64,000 nucleotides of DNA, taken from NCBI GenBank assembly GCA_017562135.1, contig QEYB01000629.1, positions 1,106,535-1,170,534 on the forward strand, in the 5' to 3' direction. The position numbers were made by a program, and so were the translations under genes. The notes beneath the pieces were generated by a model. The model was not told the origin of the DNA and searched no databases. It saw only the letters and a list, made by a program, of their open reading frames with translations. The DNA is from Dipylidium caninum (Eukaryota; Platyhelminthes; Cestoda; Cyclophyllidea; Dipylidiidae). Below, one piece after another: positions 47,820 to 60,385 of this stretch. Position 1 is the stretch's first letter, and each line of letters begins with the position of its first letter.

Positions 47820-50800
47820 TCCCTGCGTCCTTCCGTTGTCCGCCGTACCTTAATCTCACTTCGTATCTACACCCCATTCCGCTTCCTTACATTTGTTTAT
47901 TTGGAGTGCTGTCGTTCTATGTGACTGTTTTTTTCGGCGATAGTCAGATAGACGACGGCGATTAGATAGGGCGGGACGAGAGAGTCTGACGGCAGCTTTG
48001 ATCTATCTCCCGCCCCGCCGCCCCCCTCTGTCCGTTCTCTCCGCTGCTCGCCCCGCTTGCCCACCTCGTCCCGCTCCGCCTCCCTCCCTCTCCTCTCCTC
48101 GTCGCCGTCCTTCGTCGCCGTCCTCGTCCCGCCTTCCTCCCACTCCTGATGGCCCGTTTTGAAGAGGCGTCAGTAGATCATGCTCCTCCGAGCCAGCGCG
48201 GGTGCGTTTGCCACTGAGCAAGGCCGTCCGCCGTGACAATGAGGACGACGAGGGCAAACGATCTCGGGAACATACGCAGAGGAGCGCGTGGAGGCGAAAG
48301 GCGGGGTAAAGAGAAGGCTGGCGGGGTGGGGCGGGGCCGGGCGGGGTGGCGAAGGAAAGGAGGAGGAAGAGAGAGAAGACGCCCGGGGGATAATTTATGC
48401 TTTTGCTAAGATTTATCGTGCACTCCTGCCAACTCACGTTCTGCTCTTGTCGGAAAAGTAATGACTCAATATTCACTTTGCATAGTTTTTAAAGCCATTT
48501 CAAAAGACTTGATGGCGGAAAGGTGGATTCGTAGTTACAGCTTCAGAGTCCCATTTCGACTGACAGAGTAGGGGAGTGAAATCTCCACCCTTGGCGACAC
48601 TTAGTGGGGATCATTTTGGCGTAAGATGGTGGGATGGCAGCAGACGAGTCGTCTGGAGTAGCTTGGGGAGCAGATGACGCCAACCAATGATGGAGGACGA
48701 CACGTCAGAGGACCTCGAGTTGGTGGTCGACTCCCGCGTCCCAACAGGTCCGATGGCAAACGGCCACTTCGAGTCGCGATTGGAAGGAAATGCAAGCGCC
48801 GCGGACGACAAGACGGGTCTGCACGTCCGCGTCGCCGCTACGTGGGGCTCCGAGGGGTCGACTTCGAGGGCAATGACGCAGCAAACGGAGCCGCTCAAAA
48901 CCTCAGAAACGACGCAGGCTTGGCTGAAGAGCGGAGGGAGAATTGAGTGGAAAAGCTCGTGCCTAGTGCGCAATCACATACACTTCCAGCTGTTCGAAGT
49001 GCTTGTCTACTTTCTTTCTCGTTCCCTCGGGACAGGCAACAACTAAATGTTTTTTCCCTATTCTCAACATTTTCAGCTCTCATCACCCGTGTATTTTTCT
49101 CCTCCTCCTTCATCCTTCAATTCCTCCCAATCGCTTGCTCCTGCGTGAGTGTCTGCTTGCGTTTTGCCCAAATGCCGCGTGACGTGCTGTCGAAGTTGGG
49201 AATTTCAAGGGCGCATTTTGACGCGCGTTTTAAAGGCCACCAGGTGAACATCCCTCGCACGTGTTGTTGCCTAACATGTTTTAGTCGTCTGTAAGTCTAT
49301 GCAAAAGCATTGCGTTTTTATGCTCTTGAATTTGAACGATCCTGTCAGGAGCAACTAACGGCGCCAGGCGGAGTCGTCTGCAGGCGATTGCGTGTTTTAC
49401 CGTCGGGGGGAAAAGCCCTTTCTTCCCGGAACAGAAACACCTCGCGTTCGAGTTGGGATCCATCGGCCCGCGAGAGGAGCGTCCGCAAGTCGACGGTCAG
49501 GATTTCTCTCTTACCTCGAGTGTGGCGAAAATGCAGGGCAGTTGAAGCCGAAAATGGGCGCCTTCGCGTCGAACGGCGGCACATCCATCACGATGAGCGG
49601 TTTATGTTTGGTGTCGGAAGGGTGTACAAGGCCGCGGTATTTCATCAAATGGCGCCGGAATTCCCCTGACGCTTGAATGTCTCGATGAAGAATGGAAAAA
49701 CGCCTTCAATGGAGCGACGAAACAGGCACTAAGCATGGTGTCTAACGCTGCGATGAGTCGGCTCGAGAGGCACACAAACGGACTGTCAACTCGACTTTTA
49801 ATCATTGCGACGCACGATTCCATTCTCACACACATGCTTTGTTTGCTACTCGCAGAGCGCGCGGAAGCGAGCAAAAAAGCCATATTACAGGAGACGACGA
49901 TATTTCACGGAAGCGGTCAAGAGGCACACCAGATGTAAACTGCGTATCTCCTCATTGCTCCTTTTTTTGGCATCTCCCTTTGGGCTTTCGGTCAATTCGG
50001 TTGCGCGCTTGAAGATATTATCCCAAGCGGCATTTCACACGCACGAAACACCCGTAAACACACCAAACGCGCAGGTACACAGCAGTAAAAAATTGTCTCG
50101 CTTCCCCTCGTGGATTGAACTTATTTCCTGTCTCAAACAACTTTCATAGCTTCGTTAGTTTTAGTCTGCAGTGTGTAGATTGACTCGAAAGTGGATAACA
50201 GTGGTGAGGAGGAAAAGTGCCCGCCAGTGTGAGTAGCGATGGGCAGAATGGCGGATCTGTTTGGGGCAAATGGGTGCTTGAAGTTGGGGAGGTAATTGCA
50301 AGCATCATAGACAGTCGGGGGCGAAGGGAAGGGGATTGTTGTAAAACGCTAACCTGTCGAACACAAACAAAACCATACGCCAAAAACGCGCCCCCAGTGC
50401 CTCCACTCCGCCTCCGCCGCTCCGCGCTCTCCGACTCCAACTCGCAACTCGCACCTCGCACAGGCCGGCCCTCACTTTCTTCCTTCGCAGTGAATTTTTT
50501 TACATTTTGACACAAACGCATATAACGCGCACTTACTTATGAAGAGAAGGTGTCAAGAGGCGCGAGAAGGCGAGATGAGCGAGAGGGGGCGGGTGGGGTG
50601 CGGTGCGGGTGGTGAGGGAGGAGGCAGAGGGCACAGGGAAGAGGGAAGAAGAGGCACGAGGAAAGGAGAGTGGATTTTGTGTGTGTGTGTACCCTGCATG
50701 CTGGTCTGTAACTAATTAAACAGCCACTGGCCCTAAACACCGCGTCTGACACGCTGCTGCTAGTCGGGGTGGATGAGTCATTTGTCAGAATACGCCGCCA

Positions 50801-50830
50801 CCGCTGGAGAGGGAAGGAGTTGGCGAGCAC

Positions 50831-50900
50831 GGGAGGGAGAGAGAGAGAGAGAAGAGAGGAGAGAGAGAGAGAGAGGAGAGGAGAGAGAGGGAGAGCGAGA
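50831..50900. repeat. GA-rich microsatellite
   Basis: GAGA tract with GGA interruptions. Confidence 0.9.
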
Positions 50901-51659
50901 GTGAGGGCGAAGATAAATGGGAATTCGTTCAGTCGGTATTTTGACAGGCGCAAACAAGCCCACAAAAACCTTGGAACCAAAACAACTCGTTTTCGGTGCG
51001 CATAACTTCCATCTCCTCCTCCTCCTCCTCCGCTCCCTGCGCGAGAGCTGCCTACATCGCCTTTGTTTGCGATTTATGCTTGTGGGCCTCGTCTGTAGCG
51101 GAATGCACATGTTTCTCAAAAGTCATTCCACCATGAAATCGTGCCATGGCAGAAGTCGTAAAGCTCCAGAAATATGGCGATCCGGGGCGTGAAAGAGAAT
51201 TCTTTGATCGACCGCGGTGCAACCACTTTAGCGTCACCGTTGCGCGGTTTGCTGTTTTCCCAAGAGGCACTTTAAAGCGGAGGTGTTCACCAACCGATGA
51301 AGGATAACCTAACGGGGAGGAAAAATTTGAAAAAAAAACGGTGTGGCCTTGCCAAAGTCGCTTAAGTTGGACAGCACGAGCTCGAGAGGGCGTTGGCTTA
51401 GTGACGCGGAGAAGCGGGGCAAAGCATATTTGCGACTTTTCACCCACGAGGTCATTTGGGGTGAGAATTTTGGCGTGTTTGGGCAATGCGAAGGGGCGTC
51501 TGGTTGGGGGAATGTCTGCTCCTGCGAGAACGAAAACTGACCGCGGAGTGAAGCGCAACATCGGCGGTGACAGCAGTTATGCCGTTTTCTTTCATAACAT
51601 GTAACGTCCGCCATTTGTCAGTGATTTAGCAGGTAAATCGCTCTGCGGGTCTGCACGTA

Positions 51660-54235
51660 GCGCGGGAAATGCGTTTGAACGCCGGGAGGAGTGGTCACTC
51701 GCGTGCACCAGTCGCCTGTACCTCCTGGGTGGCTGGAGGAGGAGGAGGAGGAGGAGGAGGAGGAGGTGAGGTTTCCTTCTCGCGTCAGCGGAAGGTCAAG
51801 CGCGACTCGCCATGCTGCCAAGCGACCCCCACCAGTCAAGCGATGGCACCCACGAGGTGGTGATTAATCACGCCGGTGTCTGAAAGACTCACTCACGTGG
51901 ACAGGGAATGCATCAGGAGACTGTGGTGCTCCGACACAGACCGGTGGGCGAAGGACTGTCTGGTGGTGTGGTGCACGAGTGTCGACCACCATACGAGTGT
52001 GGAGGCAGACCGCTTTCCTGACACGGGGTCAGACACTTTAGCATCACACAACCCGCAAGGCAGCAGCGGCAGAAAGGCACAGAAGGCGGTGAGTGGGAGT
52101 GGGAAGAAGATGGCATTTCACAATGTCACTTGACTATCTTCCTAGCTACTCTGTTTTGTGGAAGGTCTTCACGCGTGCGGTGGAGGGTGTGATTGCAAGC
52201 GGAAGGTGACGGATTTGTGGACGTTTATGTCTTTTGTAAGGGGGGTGGCACAGCGATGAGTTAGGATGGAGAGGGATGAAGATGAGCTGAATGAGATGAG
52301 AGGAGAGGAGAGGAAGAAGGAGAGGAGAGGGAGGGGAGGGGAGGAGAAGGGAAAAGGGAGCGTCTGGAATGCGGGTGAGGCGATCTGTCCGACTAGGGGG
52401 AAGAAGCGAGTTCACGTGGTGGATTGGAATAGTGAGCAAGCAAGCGGTGGAGAGCTGGTGGGCAGCGAGGTGAAAAGTGTGAGGAAGAGTGGCGGAATCA
52501 CTCGGCGCAGAATGAGGCGGAAGGTGGATGGGGGTGGATGGGTGAAGGGGTGGCGGGGTGGGCTGGTCGAAGGGCGCGAGTGCATTGGAGGGCGACGAAG
52601 AGCCCCCACCGTCCTCCCGCTCCTCTGCCCCCAGTCTTGGTGGTGAAGGCACCACCGGTGGCACGCCGGTGGGTGGAACCACCGATGGTGCGTGCTCGTT
52701 AGTTGAGCATTGGAGGCGGCGGCAGCAGAAGTAGTGCAGTGGTGGTGGTAGTGGTAGTGGTGTGGTGGTGGTGGTGGTGGTGGTGGTGGCGGTGACGGCG
52801 TCACCACGAGCACCAGCCAAGTGCGGTGGAATGCCTCTCGCTCTCCTCTAAAGCCAACTCGGCGTCCTCATCATGTGTCCCGAGGTTGGATTTCCACTGT
52901 CCGAGTTGAGACGCTGGACAACTTTGCGAACGTGGTTGGCGCTGCTGGTGCTTGCCGGTGCTGGTAGGCAGTGTTGACGGGTCGACTACGACATTCCCTG
53001 GGCAGGGTGTGGCGTTGAGATGCAAGGGCGAGAGTTCATCTCCTCTTTGTCCCGCGTGTTCCATGACACCACCCCTTCACTCCTCTCCACGCTCTCCTCT
53101 TCTTCTACTCCTAATCACTACTCACCTTCCCACTCACTCTCACCACCTCTCAACTCTCTCTGCTCCTCTGACTCCTCCTGCCTTCTGCCAGTAGCGTCGT
53201 CCCCATCGCTCACCAGGTGACGCGAGGCTTCTCGTGTGTGTGGTGTGGGCATCGGCTGCTGCTGTGTGAGGGCATGGGCGAGTTGAGAGGTGGCAAGGTG
53301 ACCGTGGTCAATCTTCACCGACCGCGGAATGGTGGAGTGGAGGCGTGTGAGTTGCGGACGCAGTGTGGAGGCGCAGGTGCTGTGGGAGAAATCCGGTCAG
53401 CCCGCGGACTGGACGAGGTGGAGGGCTTTCGGTGAGATGGTGGGCCTTCCCCCTCTTTTCGTGCATTTCAACTTGCGTCTCGACTCTCCGTTGGACGAGG
53501 AGTTGAGGGGCATTCTGCGTCGGACAGACTGTCGCGAGGTTGTCGCGAGGTGGCTGAGGAGTGCAGTGAGGCGAGGGCAACGATGCCGCCAGCTCCGGAC
53601 AATGAAGGGTGGGAGGAGGGAGTGGGGGGGAGGGAGCGGGAGGAGAGCAAAGCGCGGTCGCCGAGGCTGTTGACTGGAGTGGACGAGGAGAAGCGGTGTC
53701 GCGTTGGAAGCGCGGGCAGGCAGTGGAGCAAACTTCATGCGCGCACGGTTGCCTGGGTGCGTGACGAGGTGGGAATATGGTCAGGACAGCGCGTTGCCCG
53801 CGAGGACGCTTCGTCGGCCACGGGTCGGTGGCGAAGGAGGCGGCGAGGCGAAACAGGAGGGGAAGTGGAAGTGGAAGTGGAATGGAAATGGTGGAGTTGG
53901 TTGTGGTCATGGGTTGTGGAGAGGAGGAGGATGGTGGGTGGTGGTGGTGGTGGTGTGGTGGTGGCGGCGCAATGTTGGAGAAGACGAAGAGGGCAAGGCA
54001 CTAAGCTCGTTGCCGAAGTGGGCGAAGTGCAGTCGAGTGGATGGACGGTCTGCAGGGCGTCCGTGGCTTAAAGATGTGTCGGTCTGACTTGTGGATTTGC
54101 AGTCAGTGCGATTTCGTGGTCTTTAACCGAGATGAGCGGGCGCTGTGGGGAGCCTCCAAACGCGAAGTGGCATTTGACTGCGCTGTCTCTGCTCCTCCCC
54201 CGTTGTCTTGACAACATGCTGTTACACCTGACAAC
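51660..54235 (-). repeat. Inverted duplication P2, right arm
   Basis: Partner of 44,830-47,490 on the opposite strand. It is slightly shorter, with many 1-5-base deletions plus substitutions relative to the left arm. It contains matching GGA (51,734-51,767) and GGT tracts (about 52,740-52,790 and 53,930-53,970). No intact gene is evident. Confidence 0.9.
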
Positions 54236-56701
54236 CGTCCTCTCTCTGAAGTGGTTCTCGTATTGTTTATTCGGGAGTTGGGTTTGGCAATTCGCCTCAA
54301 ACATACAGAAAGACACACTTCCACGTCTGTCCAAGTAACTAATTTTGTTTTGTGCTATCGCCGCAATGGCAAATTTTCGTTTTCGAAACGGCAATTTTCT
54401 TCGAGCTTCCCAAATTATGCGGAATTGTCTCTACTGCAATTCCCTCAACTAGGTGAGCTGGCAGTTGGAATTTCCGCGGGTTTTCTTCCTCTTTTGGCGT
54501 CGGATTTATCATTTGTTTACCGCGGTGGTAAATGAACTCCCTTTCAGCTCGAAAGGGACTGGAGATTTCTCTTGTCACTCGCTCCCTGCTTCTCCCGTCA
54601 TGTCGTGGTGATGCTGTTCTTCGCGCTCCTCTCATGGACCGTATTCTCGAGCTAGCCTTACCAACCCGCGGCGTCGCCTGAGTCCTCGTCCCCTCCTCCG
54701 TGCGCGGACACGCGAGGGCCCCTCACTTCCCCGGTGGAGGGCAGAAGGCGCGCTGAGAGTTAACTGTAGCGGAGCGGACATTAAAAGCAGTCGTATGCGC
54801 CTGAAATTTTTCTCCACTTCCATCACTCATTCATTCGGCAAAACGCGTTGACAGAAGCGGGGCTCAGGCGGAGGAATAGGCGAAAAAAACGAACACCGCG
54901 GCTGCTGCCGTAGCAGAAAGAGACAGTTTGCCGGTTCATCGCTTTAAACGGAAATGACAGAGGCGCGAAGGCAGGTGAAGCGGGCGGCGGGGCGCGAGAC
55001 GGGCGGCGAGGTGAGGCGAGGGAGAAGAAAGCGGCAAAGTCGGTCAACCTGACACATGCACGATTTTGCGCCCGGTAGCGTACTCAGAAGCTCTCCTTCG
55101 CCTCCACCTCCACCTCCACCTCCGCCGCCGCTCTCCTCCTCTCTCCTCGTCGTCGTCGTCGGCTGAAATCGGGGCGTTTTTTATCAAAAACCTTTTCCGT
55201 ATGACGTCGGGGATTTGACAGTCACAATTTCTTTTGCCCTCCTCTTCTTCTTCTCTCTCCCTGCCCCGCCGCCCAGCCCCGTCCCCCCGCTACCCCCGCC
55301 CCACTTATCGACCAACCCAGTCGGTTTAATGGCGTGTAGGGGCCGCAGGAATAGCACACTCCGCTGCTCGCGGCGTACAACGTGCTGACCGGCCCGCCCG
55401 GCCAGCTCGAATGACAGGGGCCCTCGGGACGACTTGACAACTTTGCCGCGGTAAGTTGGTGTTGTGAGCACGACCGGTTGTTTCAGCTTCTCATCTAAAC
55501 TTTGGGAAGAGACGATGTTCTTTACCGTGACGTTTTCCTCGTGGACTCACAGTCCCCATCAATGGAACATTGCGAGAATTGCTTGGAAAGGGGATTTCAG
55601 CTGCGCCCCCACGACGCACGGGGCAGCAGTGAGCGGAGGCGTCTCTGCTGCAGTCTCGGAGACCGGGAGGCGGACCTCCGCGCCCCCGTCTTCGTGTCGG
55701 CCTTGGATGCCGCCCAGGGTGGACTGGTACTCGCCCAGGTCTCGCCCCGCCCCGCCCCGGCAGTCTCGACTCGTCTGCGTTCGTCTCCCCACCCTATCGG
55801 CCTCAAGTCGGCTTGTCATGGGAGCAGCAGCAACCGACTGTTTGATATAATTCTCGTTGGAGATTAGAAAAGAAGGAGAAGAAGAAGAAGGGGAAGAGGA
55901 AAGAGAGGAAGAGGGGAAGAGGAGAAATGAAGAGGAAAAGGGGCTGAGGGCAGCGGGAAGCCGAAAATACCACACATAAACACGCACACATCCTGCTGTC
56001 TCCGCGGTTGGTGAGGTGTCACTTTCCCGACTTCACTTGCGCGCATTTTCGTCGCGAAAGTCGTCGCCGCAGACTCGTGTTGGGACTGAAAAAGGAGGCC
56101 ACTCGTCGGATTACTTGTTCCGCAAAAGAGTCACAGCAGTCCGAGGCAGACGACACATTTGTTTGCAAAATTCACAATTTGGCCGGTTTTTAAGTGAAAT
56201 TGGCACTGGTTAGCGCACAAATCGGGGGCTTTTCGTAGGCCACACAGACCGTGGCGGTGGGAGAGCACCCCCAGCGTCGTCGATGGACGGGTCCGACGGT
56301 CCTGACGTCCGCGTGTGATGCGGGCGACTGGGGCGACGCCCTCGTGGGTTTAGAACTGCGACAGAAGACTTCTCGGAATCATTTCTCCCCTCGCGAGGCA
56401 CCTCCACCTCCACCTCAGCTGCACCTCCACTTCCAGGCTACGGACGACACGCTTTATCTCGTTGAAAGCAAACCCTCATTGCCTCAAGTGCAACCTCGGA
56501 AGTGGATTCTTGATAGGTGGGACAAAGGCAAAGGGGGAATATACTCTGTGGGTGCGTGTAGCTGAAGAAATGTGATACAAAATCGCAGATAAACTGAGAT
56601 TTGGGTGGGTGGGGGGGGGGAAAGGTGACGGGACTCGCAGATTTCAGTCGTCGCGCGTCGTCGTTGTGCCTGTGGGGACTGCGGACGGGCGGGGCGAGGA
56701 C
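54236..56701. other. Non-coding DNA between P2 and P3
   Basis: Contains a CTCCAC/CCG/CTC compound tract (55,099-55,163), GAA/GGA-rich DNA (55,867-55,940) and (CCTCCA)n (56,399-56,432). No gene is recognised. Confidence 0.5.
55099..55163. repeat. (CTCCAC)n, (CCG)n and (GTC)n compound tract
   Basis: Four CTCCAC hexamers, then CCG, CTC and GTC triplets. Confidence 0.9.
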
Positions 56702-59700
56702 CTGGGCATGAATGCTCCTTGTAGCCCCGCCTCGCGAGTGATAAGGCACGGCAGTTGGTGGTGCACAAGGCTTTTCCAACTCGGAGCAGCAGAGTTCCCT
56801 GGGGGGTTTGTCCTTTGCCCGGTTCGGTGGCGCCGCAGGGCAACTGCTCGTGGCACTCGACCGTCGCTGGGGCTGTCGAGCCGCCCGATTCCGCGGAATG
56901 AGGCGAGGAAAAGCTGATGGACATCGACGCCCGCCACCTCGTACTGGCGCCCTTCTGCCGCAACCTGGGGACGAGTGAGGAGGACGCTGGGTTCCTTCCC
57001 ACGGACGGACGTTGTGGCCGCTTAGCAGTCGTCAGTTCGCCCTTCGCGCTTCAGGGTGCACTGGGTCCGCGAAATCGTAGGAACGGCGAACGGAACTTTC
57101 ACCTCAGCAGGGTTTAGCGCTCCATTCCCTCGGAGCGGAGGCGGAGTCCGACGAGACACATTCGGAGCGGACGACAGGGCAGGGCGGGTGAACATATTCT
57201 GGTGGTGTCGAGACTGTACGGTAGTCGGTGAAAAATCGTGCCGCCCTCCCCTTTAACCCCACGGAGCAGGCAGGTGTTGAAGGTGATTCTCTCCCGGGCC
57301 GTGTTGAGTTTGATTTGCCTCTCCATCACCAGACGGAGGTGCATGCCTGGAGTCAGGACGAGGGGCTGGAAAGTCCGCGGGGCGGATGGCGGGGGGTGTG
57401 AATGTGTTGCCTCGCTTTCTACAACATCACAGCTTTTAATTCCCACAGGTCATCCGAGGCCAAGAAGTCGCCTCGCGGTGTAGGCAAGCTGGGCGTGGTG
57501 CCTCGAGGGAGGTGGAGGAACGGGCTGAGAAAGGCTGATCTTACACCCGCCGGAAGAGGGAAATCAGTCCACCGTTCGGCTGAGCCGAAAAGCGTCCTTC
57601 AGCTGTCTGCAAAGTCTTACTAGCAACCGTCTTCATTTCGCTCGTTTGATAGTCATTTTGGCCGGGAATACATCATCCCATGACCAGTGTGACCCAGTAG
57701 CGTCTCGTCCCACTGCGTCGAGGACATGCGACACGTGGCCACTTCCCAAATTAAGAGGCGCCCACGTATCCATGTTGACACTTTTCCTGTCATCAGCCGA
57801 TGACATTTCAGAGGCGCGGGGGACACGGGACGCGCTGCCTCGAGGAAAAGGCGACAGGCAAAAGTGTGAAGCAAACGGCTTCGAAGGACATTTTCGGTCG
57901 GAAATGTTCGTCTCGTCATGCCGACTGAGTGGTCGTGCTTTTCCCCCAAAAGAGGTGACATGAGCGGACGGCGGCAAATTCGCTACGGCCACGATGATTG
58001 CGACAGCGAACCTCGTGCGGAGTTTCAAGAAGGAACGGCGCTCGAGGGTGGGGATTCCAATCACCGCGTTGTTTACTGATTTTGAAAGGCAGGAAAAGTC
58101 ATCGAAATAACTGCGCACACGGTGGACGCGATTTGCAGTCGACCCACACTCTCATGCGACTGTCTGTCCGACACTGTTCACTCCGCTCCCACACTCCCCT
58201 CCACACTCACAGCCTCGTCTTCTCCACCCACTCGGCCCACTTCGGTCTACCTTCCTCGTGCGCTACGTCTACCTCCTCCTGCGCTCCTCCTCCGTCTCAC
58301 TCCTGCTCCTCCGTCTCCTTTCTCCTCTCTAGGCTGACTCACTGCATGGCAGCTCGTCGTGATGCCCTGCTTCACTGTCCTCAGCCGTGGTGTGGTGGAT
58401 GCGTGTGATTATTTATGCTAAGCTCCTCCACACATCTAGCCATTCCTCCAACGGTCTACGCACAGTCTCCACCAACCTCTTCGCATCACCCACAATGTCA
58501 ACGCTGTTGATTCAAGGCATTTTCGACTCCTCACCAGTCCACCGTCCCTGACTACTGCCTCTGCGCCTCTCCTCTCGCACCCATTCACGTACCGACACGC
58601 CTCACCCAACATACACGCACGACACACAGTTAGAGACACGCGTCTATTCCAAGTCTCGTGCAAACAATCTCGCCCCGGCCATCGCCGCTCCCACCCGCCT
58701 CCCGCCATCGAGCGATATTGTTTGCGGGGGAAGGCTCCGCTTTCTCTACCGCACCCGCCGTCACTCGCTCTGTGCCTCCGCCTCTTCGCTGTTGCTGCTT
58801 GCCCCTGAAAGGGCGAGCCATCGTCAGCGTCGTAGTGGAGGAGAGGGAATGCGGGTCGCGGATGGCCCACCTGGAGCACGTCGAGGAGACGGCGACTAGT
58901 TGAGAGTCTACGAGGCCTCCACCTCGTGCACTACCGTCGGCCATCGTCCAGTCGTTCACCGGATTGCTGGACGTACCGCCTTCTCGCCCTCCGTCTGCCT
59001 CCCGCCCGCAGGCCACATGTCACAGTTCTCCACCTGCGAAGATGACCCTCCACCGGTGCACCGGGTCGTCGGCCGACGACGGGGAGCGACGACCGAGGCG
59101 ACGCGGATTCGGGCCTTTCAGACGAGAAATGACTGTCGCACCGTTTCGGTAGTTGCAGGTGTCCTTCAATGCAGTCGATCTGCCTCTCGCGCATCTTTCA
59201 CCACTATGGATATTCCTAGCGGAGCGATAAATTCCGAAAGCGCACTTTTTCGGTTGTATTTGGAAGCCCTCGGCGAACGGCTTGAACATGAGAGCCTGAA
59301 ACGGATGTCGACTCCATATCGGGCCTCGGAACGTTCGGACGGAAGGAAGAAGAAAGTAGGCGACCGCAACTCCTTCGCGAAAGCGAGTGGCAGGCGGCGC
59401 TTTGGCGCTGTTGCGCTTCGACGTGGGATGTCCCGAGCGACTTCAGGCGAGGGCCTGGCTTTCAACGACTCTCCCTCAGTCGCCAAGGGGAAGGCAAAGC
59501 ACTTGCCTCTTAGCAGGCTCCGGGCATCACTGGTGCACGAATGTGAAGGCGAGCTTGGCAGCTACGGCAAACTGCTTCATTGACGGCGCTGAACGTCCAG
59601 GCGGACAGTCCGAGGGGCTCCGTCAGCTAAATGGAAGCATCGCCTCTCGCCGCGCCGCGGAAATTGCGACGCGTCACGGTGCCGAACAGCTCGGCCTGAC

Positions 59701-60344
59701 TGCCTGCAAGCAAGGGAGTTTCGAGCGGGAGCAATCGATGCCGGGGGCGTGGAGCGGTTCGGGGATAATTTCCGCGTACTCCCTCGCTTGGCTACGCCTT
59801 TTCGGGGGAAAATAGTGGCCACAGATCGTCCAGACCTTCTTCACTTAGCGGAGCTACTTTTTGTTTTTGCTTAAAGGAATCCCACACTGGAGATTATTTG
59901 TTCATTAGAGCGGAGAGCATTCACCACGCACTCCAGACGCTCTCGCGGCATGACAGGTGGGCCGCTTCGCCTCAGAGCCCCTTGTGGGTGCCGTCATCAG
60001 CTGCAGACGGGCGGCTCAGAAGGAGACTGGTCCATCTCGTCGACAGTGAGTGCGGCGACGGGGTTCGTCAAGGCGAAACGGCGGGTTCGCATAAGCGGTA
60101 GAAGAAGGCGCTCTGGGCGAGAACTCTCGAAGTTGGGGTCGTGAAAAGGCGCCTCACCGTCCCCGTCGGTCGAGGGCAGCAGAAGGCAGTTCCCCGCGAT
60201 GTTCGGCATAGCATGGTTTCCTTTGTCTCAGCGGGCACATGACACGGCGGTGATTGGTGAAACTCCAGCAAAAATGTTTCGGTTATTCACCAAAAAAATG
60301 CCTCTTCGCCCGCTGCGATGCCAAACCGGAATTTTTGCCTCCAA
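56702..60344 (+). repeat. Giant palindrome P3, left arm
   Basis: Essentially the whole stretch reappears as reverse complement in 60,386-64,000. Anchors are 56,917-57,080 with 63,600-63,790, 57,700-58,110 with 62,560-63,020, 59,223-59,640 with 61,080-61,495, and 60,241-60,338 with 60,399-60,490. The sum of paired coordinates stays near 120,700-120,731. Differences between arms are mostly 1-2-base indels, so reading frames shift between the copies and no open frame here is a trustworthy gene. Confidence 0.95.
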
Positions 60345-60385
60345 GATGAGAAAATTGTCACCGACTGAGTAATCCCGCACTGGTG
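60345..60385. other. Apex (loop) of palindrome P3
   Basis: About 40 bases between the innermost pairing blocks (CCAAACCGGAATTTTT on the left with its complement at 60,391-60,408 and a CTCCA/TGGAG pair). It does not resemble the sequencing hairpin adapter I know of. Confidence 0.7.

Larger units (their letters stand above)
47491..51659. other. Unique spacer inside P2
   Basis: About 4.2 kb between the P2 arms with no reverse-complement partner seen. It contains a 24-base G run (47,796-47,819) and a GA-rich tract (50,831-50,900). Two weak open-frame candidates (48,687-48,960 and 49,597-49,938) are discussed in the findings; neither is strong enough to call as a gene. Confidence 0.6.

Noticed and set aside
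58900..59583. 227-codon plus-strand frame in the left P3 arm
   Set aside because: The right-arm copy changes frame repeatedly because of small indels and no domain is seen; with possible sequencing errors no gene call is safe.
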